This document shows positions 37,006-43,793 of a DNA stretch of 43,793 nt, one piece after another (positions within the stretch are counted from its first letter, which is position 1; each line of letters begins with the position of its first letter). The notes under the pieces are model-generated. The model was not told the origin of the DNA. It searched no databases and was given only the letters and a program-made list of their open reading frames with translations. The position numbers were made by a program, and so were the translations under genes. Source of the stretch: Myxococcota bacterium (GTDB taxonomy: Bacteria; Myxococcota_A; UBA9160; UBA4427); contig JAPYTP010000028.1 in assembly GCA_029941885.1 (NCBI GenBank), positions 1-43,793 on the forward strand. Direction: 5' to 3'.

Positions 37006-38010
37006 GTGCAAAAGATCGACCTCGCAAGCGAACTCGAAGCCGCCGTCGTCGCGGTTCGCGATGCCGCCACCGTCTGTCTGAGCGTTCAGAAGAACCTCGT
37101 CACGGCCGCGACCCTGGAAAAGAAGGACCGCAGCCCCGTCACCGTCGCCGATTTCGCCTCCCAGGCCCTGGTCTGCTCCTCCCTCGCCGGGAGTTCGAAG
37201 ATCTCCGCGGTGGTCGGCGAAGAGGACGCCGCGGAACTGCGCGACGCCGGCGCGGAAGAGACCCACGACAAGGTCGTCGAGCATGTCCGAAACGTGCGCG
37301 GTGCCGACATCGAAAGCGGCCAGGCACTCGATTGGATCGACCTCGGCGGCGTCACCCCCGACGCGTCAACCCCGCAGTACTGGACCCTCGATCCAATCGA
37401 CGGAACCAAGGGCTTTCTGCGCGGCGAGCAGTACGCGATCGCCCTCGGGCTGCTCGAACATGGCCGCGTCGTCGTCGGCGTCCTCGGCTGCCCGAATCTT
37501 CCGGGGCCCGATGGCCAACCCGGTTGCCTGCTGACCGCCACCCGTGGCGGCGGCGCCCAGATCCGTCCGCTCGCGGCCTCGGGCCGGGACGGCGCCGTGG
37601 ATATCCGCGTGAGCGACATTACAGACACCGCTGCGGCACGCTTCTGCGAGTCCGTCGAGTCCGGTCACAGTGACCAGGGCCAGAGCGCCCAGATCGCCAA
37701 GGCGCTCAACATCACGGCAGAACCCGTGCGCGTCGACAGTCAGTGCAAATACGCGATCGTCGGCCAGGGACAGGCGCAGATCTATCTGCGACTCCCGACC
37801 CGAAAGGATTATCGGGAAAAGATCTGGGATCATGCTGCGGGCTTGATCGTCGTCGAAGAAGCCGGAGGGCGGGTCACCGACGTTCGCGGCAACGATCTCG
37901 ACTTCGGCCACGGCCGCCAGCTCGAGAACAACTCCGGGGTGATCGCGACCAACGGTCCGATCCACGACGAAGTACTGAAGGTCGTCGATCAGTTCGTCGA
38001 CGTCTCGTAG
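37006..38010 (+). CDS. 3'(2'),5'-bisphosphate nucleotidase (CysQ/HAL2-like inositol monophosphatase family)
   Basis: KDRSPVTVADFASQALV, VGEEDAAELR, YWTLDPIDGTKGFLRGEQYAIALGL, IWDHAAGLIVVEEAGGRVTDVRG. Confidence 0.9.
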   Translation: MQKIDLASELEAAVVAVRDAATVCLSVQKNLVTAATLEKKDRSPVTVADFASQALVCSSLAGSSKISAVVGEEDAAELRDAGAEETHDKVVEHVRNVRGADIESGQALDWIDLGGVTPDASTPQYWTLDPIDGTKGFLRGEQYAIALGLLEHGRVVVGVLGCPNLPGPDGQPGCLLTATRGGGAQIRPLAASGRDGAVDIRVSDITDTAAARFCESVESGHSDQGQSAQIAKALNITAEPVRVDSQCKYAIVGQGQAQIYLRLPTRKDYREKIWDHAAGLIVVEEAGGRVTDVRGNDLDFGHGRQLENNSGVIATNGPIHDEVLKVVDQFVDVS

Positions 38011-38022
38011 GACCCTTCTCGA

Positions 38023-38490
38023 TCAGCTCGGCGCGGTCGAAAAATACCAGGCCCAGGGCAACACGAAGAGGTGGAACACCACGCCTGCGACCGCCCAGGG
38101 AAGTTGACTAGCGGAGAGGGCGTCGCGACTTTCAATACCCGTGTGCTCGACCGCGATGCGATTCCCCACGAACCCGAGCGCCGCCCCGGCAGCGATTGGA
38201 ATCGCTCCGACGAAGAGCAGTGGAATCCACATCTCTCGCTGGTGGAGTGGCCCGACCGCCAGATAAGGCGCGAGCAGGACCGCGCCCGGCAACAGCATCC
38301 CGTGACGCGGCATCCAGATCGGTGCGAGTAGCGCCGCCCCGATGTTGAACCCGGCCCGTGCATCGCCCCCCTCGAGGCCGCGCTGGCGTGCCAGTTCCTC
38401 CGCGGATTCGCGTCGACGATGCTGGAGGAAGACCAGGTAGAGGGCGAGTACGCCGAAGGTGATCGAGTAGGCGGCAATGGCGTAGATCAC
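38023..38490 (-). CDS. Hypothetical multi-TM protein with CcmD-like N-terminus
   Basis: MIYAIAAYSITFGVLALYLVFLQHRRRE resembles CcmD; several further TM segments. Confidence 0.55.
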   Translation of the reverse strand: MIYAIAAYSITFGVLALYLVFLQHRRRESAEELARQRGLEGGDARAGFNIGAALLAPIWMPRHGMLLPGAVLLAPYLAVGPLHQREMWIPLLFVGAIPIAAGAALGFVGNRIAVEHTGIESRDALSASQLPWAVAGVVFHLFVLPWAWYFSTAPS

Positions 38491-38621
38491 GTGTCGACAC
38501 TCCGGGAATGGGGGATGCGCTGACCGAGCTTATCATTCTGCGAGCGGCGAGGCGGCTCCGTGGCGGAGCCATCGACCGCGTCGATGTGTTACGTCGGCCG
38601 GCTCGCGAGCCGGTCGCTTGG

Positions 38622-39326
38622 CTATTCGCAGCCAGCCTCACCCGCAGCCGGCGGCGATCCGGCGACGTGGGTTCGGCCGCGTTCCGCCAGCAGTCCTCGT
38701 AACCGCTCCACAGCGTCGACGGCCTGGCTCTTCATCATGCGATCACCGAGGGCGGCAGGAAACGATCCGCCCACCTCTGCTCGAGTGACGTAGGTCGCAC
38801 TCGTCTGGCTCGGACCCCTCGGCCGAAACTCCCAATAACCCTCGGTTGCGAGGCGGAGCACGCCGGCAGCGACCGGCGGCAGCGCACCATTCTCGTCGAC
38901 CCAGCCGATCCGATGGACGCCTGTCGCACGGTCGTCCGTGTGCCGGATTCGAACCGCGAGTTCACGATCCGAAAACATGAAGGGCAGATCGATATAGGTA
39001 TGAACGAGGGCCTCACAGTCGCTGCGTTCGATCAGGCGGCGCTTCTCTCCGGGTGTCGTGCTTCCCGGCAGAGCCATCTCGTCCATCAATGTCACTGCTG
39101 CAACGAGCGGCGGCGCATCCAGGGTGGTTTCGATTCGGAACGCCGGACGCCCCGGCGTCTTCTCGACTTCGACATAGATCGACGATTCCACTCCGCCACG
39201 GGACCGGGTCGAGGCGATCTGCCAGCTCGCTCCCGGCGCGTCGCCGAAGGCCACGCCCGTCCAAGAACCGACCAGGAGCCCGGTCAGCAGAGAAGGCACC
39301 ACAGTCGAGAGGGCGCACCGCATCAA
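38622..39326 (-). CDS. Exported START/SRPBCC-like lipid-binding protein
   Basis: Signal peptide, then GGVESSIYVEVEKTPGRPAFRIETTLDAPPLVAAVTLMDE..FMFSDRELAVRI. Confidence 0.65.
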   Translation of the reverse strand: MMRCALSTVVPSLLTGLLVGSWTGVAFGDAPGASWQIASTRSRGGVESSIYVEVEKTPGRPAFRIETTLDAPPLVAAVTLMDEMALPGSTTPGEKRRLIERSDCEALVHTYIDLPFMFSDRELAVRIRHTDDRATGVHRIGWVDENGALPPVAAGVLRLATEGYWEFRPRGPSQTSATYVTRAEVGGSFPAALGDRMMKSQAVDAVERLRGLLAERGRTHVAGSPPAAGEAGCE

Positions 39327-39424
39327 GATCCTCCGTTCCTACCCTGGCGAGCCCCCCAGCGCGCGCTGCAGCGAGAGGGTAACCTGCTGGAGGGACGCGA
39401 CGAACTAGACAGATTGGAGTCGAC

Positions 39425-39871
39425 ATGGCAGGGACTGCGACGGAATGGACCCCCGAGATGATGCGCGAGCTCGGCACGCGGCACGCGACCCTCGAAACCG
39501 AAGGCGATCTCGACGGGACGATGGCCACGCTGATCGAGGTTCCGGTCTACGAGTTCTGGCCGATGGGGAAGCGGATGGTCGGGCAGGACCGTGTACGGCG
39601 ATATTACGAGCACCTGATCAAGGATTTCATGCCGAGACAGATCGCGTTCACGATGATCGAGGAAACCCTGAGCGCCGGCGCGCTTTCCCAGGAATACAGC
39701 ATCGAGATGAAAGGTCTCGAAGGATCGGAGTTCTACCGGGTACTCGGCGTGCTCTACGCCGCCCCCGACTCCCCGGGGCTGCTCGGAGGCGAACGCATCT
39801 GGGGCAGCGAAGATTTTCTGCACCAGATGATCGGCCCGATCTGGCACGAACTCGAATCGATCGAAGAGTGA
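39425..39871 (+). CDS. SnoaL/NTF2-like family protein
   Basis: DLDGTMATLIEVPVYEFWPMGKRMVGQDRVRRYYEHLIKDFMPR. Confidence 0.75.
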   Translation: MAGTATEWTPEMMRELGTRHATLETEGDLDGTMATLIEVPVYEFWPMGKRMVGQDRVRRYYEHLIKDFMPRQIAFTMIEETLSAGALSQEYSIEMKGLEGSEFYRVLGVLYAAPDSPGLLGGERIWGSEDFLHQMIGPIWHELESIEE

Positions 39872-40174
39872 TCGTTTCGATCGCCGCATCGCCAGTGCCC
39901 CACGCGGTCGTGACCAGGTCGGGATTCACTCCCGATCGGCTCACCCGCGACGCGTAGGCTCGCAATCTGCGGACGCGGGTGTCGCGGCTTCGTGCATCAC
40001 GAGCGAGAAAACGGGGCGCGTCCGATTTCGGGCGCACCCGTACGACGTCGCCTCCCCTTGCGATAGAGTCTCTCCGCGGAAACCGTATCTACGAATCGAG
40101 AGCACTAGACGGCACGACGGATCTCGACGGACCCGTCGCGCTGTCTATCGCGCTGCGAATGTGACAGAGCATCT

Positions 40175-40188
40175 GGCGGAGAACCGCC
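40175..40188. other. Stem-loop GGCGG-AGAA-CCGCC
   Basis: 5-bp perfect stem with 4-nt loop overlapping the stop of the 63-aa minus-strand ORF. Confidence 0.4.
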
Positions 40189-40379
40189 TATCTGCCACCC
40201 GGCACGCGAAGCTGCAACGTCGCACCCTTGGTGGTCGCTTCTAGATTCGACCATTCTGCAAGAAGGCGACAGCGTGTCACCTGCGCGCTGCCAGGCGAAC
40301 CCATCTTGATCTTGAGCTCGCCCTTCGTGCTGTTGTTAAGGCGGTCGATGACCGCCGACCAGTCTCTGACTTTCCTCAT
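40188..40379 (-). CDS. Small orphan hypothetical protein (63 aa)
   Basis: ATG ORF with protein-like composition (GELKIKMGSPGSAQVTRCRLLAEWSNLEATTKGATLQLRVPGGR). Confidence 0.4.
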   Translation of the reverse strand: MRKVRDWSAVIDRLNNSTKGELKIKMGSPGSAQVTRCRLLAEWSNLEATTKGATLQLRVPGGR

Positions 40380-40585
40380 ACCTGAACCTAACGATGTAGT
40401 GAACTGTTACGGACGCCAAGCATAACGATAGCCCGTTGTCGGAGCTAGCCACCCGTATAGTGGAAATATTTTTCCTCCCGACCCCTGACTAGCGTTCGAA
40501 TTCGGTTGAACGAACATATCCAACCGGCCACTCGGGATTCGCATTACATCGAACACCGGATTCTCCTGGACTAATCCTTGAGAAC

Positions 40586-40612
40586 CACCTCAGGGGCACG
40601 AGGTGTCTTTTT
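40586..40612 (+). terminator. Rho-independent terminator-like hairpin
   Basis: CACCTC-AGGGGCAC-GAGGTG followed by TCTTTTT. Confidence 0.55.
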
Positions 40613-40801
40613 GTGAATCGAATTAGGTCTCGAGTGGTGCGTTAGAGAGCGTCGAGCGACTCGATAGGCCAGCACCAACCTGACCATTAGTTTGGAAACG
40701 TCAGAAATTCCCCACGGCGGCAGGCAAGCTGGCACCTAAGACTCGCGCGAAGACTCGTGGTTGCGAATCATCCGATCCGGCCGAGGGCTAGGCGGTACGA
40801 T

Positions 40802-41236
40802 CTACCCGTTGTCGGGGAGATAGGTCTGGAACAACTCGCCGATCTCGGCATGGGAGTGGCGCGGGACCTTGTAGTAGGTGCGAATCACGAGGTCGCCGTT
40901 CTCCTCGAAACGATAGGTCTCGATCGAGAGACCGACGTGTTCTCGGCCATCCGATGTAAAGTGGTTCTCGAGTAGCCAGGCTACCTCGTTGTCGCACACG
41001 AAAAGTGATCCCGGGACGATTTGGAATCGGATATTAGGCTGAAAGAGATCCCACGAATCGGCACAGCAATGGTCGAATCCGACCTTTTCAGGCGTTCCGA
41101 CCGGATCGAGCATCCGGACCATGCCCGGTGCAACCGCCTTGTAGCTATCGATCCAGGCCTGCTTGTCGCCCGCGTTCCAGAGCTTCGGATAGTTCTCGGC
41201 CCAGGTCTTGAGCGCTTCGAATGTGGGTTTGGGCAT
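40802..41236 (-). CDS. SnoaL/NTF2-like family protein
   Basis: FEALKTWAENYPKLWNAGDKQAWIDSYKAVAPGMVRMLDPVGTPEK. Confidence 0.7.
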   Translation of the reverse strand: MPKPTFEALKTWAENYPKLWNAGDKQAWIDSYKAVAPGMVRMLDPVGTPEKVGFDHCCADSWDLFQPNIRFQIVPGSLFVCDNEVAWLLENHFTSDGREHVGLSIETYRFEENGDLVIRTYYKVPRHSHAEIGELFQTYLPDNG

Positions 41237-41302
41237 GGTCTGTGGCTCCTCTCGTAGAGCCCGCCTTCGCGAGCCCACCTGTGGTGCGGCGCGCCGTGCG
41301 GC

Positions 41303-41659
41303 TCAACGCGGGTTCTCGTAGAAAATATAGGAGGTCGAGTAGTCGCTGAACTCGAAATAGACCTTGGACTCCCCGGGATCGGCAGCGTTATTCAGGTTCT
41401 CATCAAGAATCCCGTATCCGAAGCGGTAGGGCCGAGCCTCGTTCGAGGAGGTCCCGGTTGCCGTCGTGAGCTTGTCGATCTTCACAAATCTCTTAATCAA
41501 TTTGTCCCCGGCATAGATCTCGAGCATCCCGTCGGTCCCAGTCCAGTTCTGCACTGCGCGACCGAGTTCGTTCTGGGCTTCCTGAGTGCATCCGAGTCCG
41601 CCTAGGAGAAGACACGCGACCATCGCACGCCCTAGCAGCGAGCCCACGGGGCCTTTCAT
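41303..41659 (-). CDS. Hypothetical lipoprotein
   Basis: Signal peptide with lipobox LLGGLGC. Confidence 0.65.
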   Translation of the reverse strand: MKGPVGSLLGRAMVACLLLGGLGCTQEAQNELGRAVQNWTGTDGMLEIYAGDKLIKRFVKIDKLTTATGTSSNEARPYRFGYGILDENLNNAADPGESKVYFEFSDYSTSYIFYENPR

Positions 41660-41799
41660 TCTTGCACTCCTCATGAATCGGTTCAGATCCATCGCGAAGC
41701 CCGAGGATCTCCATCAGCAAATGGTTTTCGGCCGCCTAGTGTAGTCCTGGAATTCGCGAGCGCCCTCACACACGTCTCCGGCGGGGAGTCCACCCAATC

Positions 41800-42276
41800 T
41801 CAGAGCGGTTTCGACACGAAGAACGTGGGCGGCGACCATCCTTCGAATCCAAACCGCGAATAGAGCCGCCTGGCCGCGTGATTCGAATCATGAACCTCGA
41901 GGGTCATTTTCGCTGCGCCCCGCTCCCGGGCCCTTCGCTCGAGTTCTCTGAGCAACGCGGTTCCGACCCCGAGCCCCCTGGCCTCGGGCAGAACCGAAAA
42001 ATCGTGCAGATTGACCGAGGGGCGACCCGTGAATGTCGAGAAACTCCACACACACACCGCCGCGCCGACGATCCGTCCGTCGCGAGCACCAAATAGCACG
42101 AACGCATTCGGGTGTTCGTGAAGGCCGGGACCGAGGTTGTCCCGGGCCTCCTCGGAGAGCGGTGCATTCTGTCCACCTGGACCCCGCGCATAGGCATCGA
42201 GAATGGCGAAGAGCCTGTCGACGTCGGCGGATTCATCCAGGCGAGCCTCACGGACTTCGATCGTTGCAGCCTCCAT
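41800..42276 (-). CDS. GNAT family N-acetyltransferase
   Basis: LHDFSVLPEARGLGVGTALLRELERRARERGAAKMTLEVHDSNHAARRLYSRFGFEG. Confidence 0.93.
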   Translation of the reverse strand: MEAATIEVREARLDESADVDRLFAILDAYARGPGGQNAPLSEEARDNLGPGLHEHPNAFVLFGARDGRIVGAAVCVWSFSTFTGRPSVNLHDFSVLPEARGLGVGTALLRELERRARERGAAKMTLEVHDSNHAARRLYSRFGFEGWSPPTFFVSKPL

Positions 42277-42293
42277 CGCCGCGTATCTCCCTC

Positions 42294-42689
42294 TCAGTGA
42301 AGCGGCTCTTCATCCCGAGCCCTGCGAAGGACGAAGATCGTGGCCGCGGTCAGGGTCGCCTCGAGTACCAACCCCATCCGATGAAAATCGCCTAGATCTC
42401 CGTCCAGCACGATGCCGATCACCCGGCTCGAAAAGACGGCGCCGATCATCAGGACGGCCAACAGGAGCGCGGGGCGGAACCGATCGCGCGACTGCGCCGA
42501 CCAGACCAGAAATGCGCCGGACCCGATTTGAAATCCGCCATAGGTCGCGCGGATATCGGTCGTCGCGGAGGGCGAGAGCGGTCCGAAGCCGGCGGGCCCC
42601 GTGAGAGCCAGGGGTGCGACGAGATAAGCGATCCCAAAGACGAGTGAGAACAGCCCGAACCCCAGCAAGTAGAACTTCGCAACTTTCAC
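42294..42689 (-). CDS. DUF4345-like membrane protein
   Basis: Four TM-like segments; RATYGGFQIGSGAFLVWSA. Confidence 0.7.
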   Translation of the reverse strand: MKVAKFYLLGFGLFSLVFGIAYLVAPLALTGPAGFGPLSPSATTDIRATYGGFQIGSGAFLVWSAQSRDRFRPALLLAVLMIGAVFSSRVIGIVLDGDLGDFHRMGLVLEATLTAATIFVLRRARDEEPLH

Positions 42690-42729
42690 GCATCGATCCT
42701 CCGTTTTTCCTCGACTGCTACGCTAGGGA

Positions 42730-43793
42730 ATGCTCTGCGCGTCTGCCTTCGGGGCGTACGCCCGCGAGGAGATCCGTTTGGGAACCGACCCCGAAGAGAC
42801 GCCGGCACGAGGCGATTTCGCCTTGGATGAGATGCCCGGGGACGAACTCCACGCGCGACTCCGGTCCTATCGCGAACGCGGCCCGATCGGACCTGCCCAT
42901 TTCCTCGGAATCCCGTGCTTCGTCATCACTGAATACGAAGCGCTCAGCGAGGCCTTCCGCGATGAACACGCGTTTCCCGGGCATCGCATGTACGAACACT
43001 CCTTCGAGCCGGCAATCGGCAAGAGTTTCATCTCGAATCCCGATGCCACCGATCATCTTCGCTACCGCCGGCTCACAACTCCCGCGTTCAGATCACGTGC
43101 CATCACGAACTACGCGAATGAGGGACTCGCCGCTCTCGCAAACGAGCTGGTCGATGAGATCGGAGAACGCGGAGAATTCGATCTGGTCAGCGAATTCACC
43201 GCCCGATTCCCCTACCTCGTCATCACACGAATGCTGGGACTGCCACGGGACCGCGAAGAGGATTTTCACGCTTGGGCCCTCGCCCTGCTCAGTTTTCGTG
43301 ATCAACCCGAGCGCTCCATTGAGGCCAGAGAAGCATTCTCCGAATTCCTCTCGCCGGTCGTCGAGGAACGACGACGCGAGCCTCGCAACGACGTGATCAG
43401 CGAACTCGTCCAGGCCGAAGTCGAGGGTCGTCGCCTGACGGACGACGAGATCTTCTCGCATATCCGGCTGCTCTTCCCTACCGGTGGCGAGACGACGCAC
43501 GGCTCCCTCGGAAATCTCATCTACGCACTGCTGACACACGATGGTCAGTGGCAGAACCTCGTGCGCAATCCCGGACGGATCGACGCGGCGGTCGAGGAGG
43601 GATTGCGCTGGGAGACACCGATTGCCGTGCTCCCCCGCATCAGTCGCAGCGAGCCCATCGAGTTTCGCGGCACCGCGATCCCCGCTGATTCCTGGGTGCT
43701 CTTCGCAGCGGCGGGCGCCAACAGGGACCCGAAGATCTTCGTAGATCCCGACCGCTTCGACCCCGGCCGCGAACAGCCCCCGAACCTCGTCTT
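42730..43793 (+). CDS. Cytochrome P450, truncated by the window edge
   Basis: Frame-1 translation from ATG 42730: HLRYRRLTTPAF (C-helix), LLFPTGGETTHGSLGNLIYALL (I-helix), AAVEEGLRWETPIAVLPRISRSEP (ExxR region), GANRDPKIFVDPDRFDPGR. Not in the ORF track because it has no stop in the window. Confidence 0.92.
   Translation, partial: MLCASAFGAYAREEIRLGTDPEETPARGDFALDEMPGDELHARLRSYRERGPIGPAHFLGIPCFVITEYEALSEAFRDEHAFPGHRMYEHSFEPAIGKSFISNPDATDHLRYRRLTTPAFRSRAITNYANEGLAALANELVDEIGERGEFDLVSEFTARFPYLVITRMLGLPRDREEDFHAWALALLSFRDQPERSIEAREAFSEFLSPVVEERRREPRNDVISELVQAEVEGRRLTDDEIFSHIRLLFPTGGETTHGSLGNLIYALLTHDGQWQNLVRNPGRIDAAVEEGLRWETPIAVLPRISRSEPIEFRGTAIPADSWVLFAAAGANRDPKIFVDPDRFDPGREQPPNLV

Noticed and set aside
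40480-40560. tRNA-like T-loop sequence (GTTCGAATTC)
   Set aside because: No consistent cloverleaf or acceptor stem could be drawn around it.

Overview
This is a 43.8 kb high-GC bacterial chromosomal window that looks deltaproteobacteria- or Myxococcota-like; that placement is an inference from gene content. It is densely coding on both strands, with no rRNA, tRNA, CRISPR array or transposase that I can support. Recognisable content: a SurA/PpiC-like isomerase, two TetR regulators, a MATE exporter, a RegB/RegA-type redox two-component pair overlapping a thiolase-like gene, a Crp/Fnr regulator, an SRPBCC-Rieske fusion next to a CPA2/TrkA-N antiporter, EgtB, a cytochrome c lipoprotein, a PEP mutase-family enzyme, an APH-like phosphotransferase, an LLM flavin oxidoreductase, DUF2332, a methyltransferase, an Fpg/Nei glycosylase, an aquaporin operon, several SnoaL-like proteins and a P450 running off the right edge. 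The P450 is missing from the ORF track because it has no stop in the window. The strongest candidate for an undescribed system is the 27.2-38.0 kb segment. It holds two PAPS-type sulfotransferases, a single-chain LptF-LptG fusion permease, two ELM1-like (GT-B-like) proteins around a putative glycosyltransferase, an EEP-family phosphatase and a 3'(2'),5'-bisphosphate nucleotidase that would remove the sulfotransferase by-product PAP. I read this as a hypothetical sulfated envelope glycoconjugate synthesis and export locus. Other notable observations: a SelW/Rdx-family gene with an in-frame amber codon and no in-frame start, an 8-bp tandem repeat inside a coding frame, a possible CTG-initiated isomerase, an apparently truncated thioesterase, and an ORF-poor structured region at about 40-40.8 kb.
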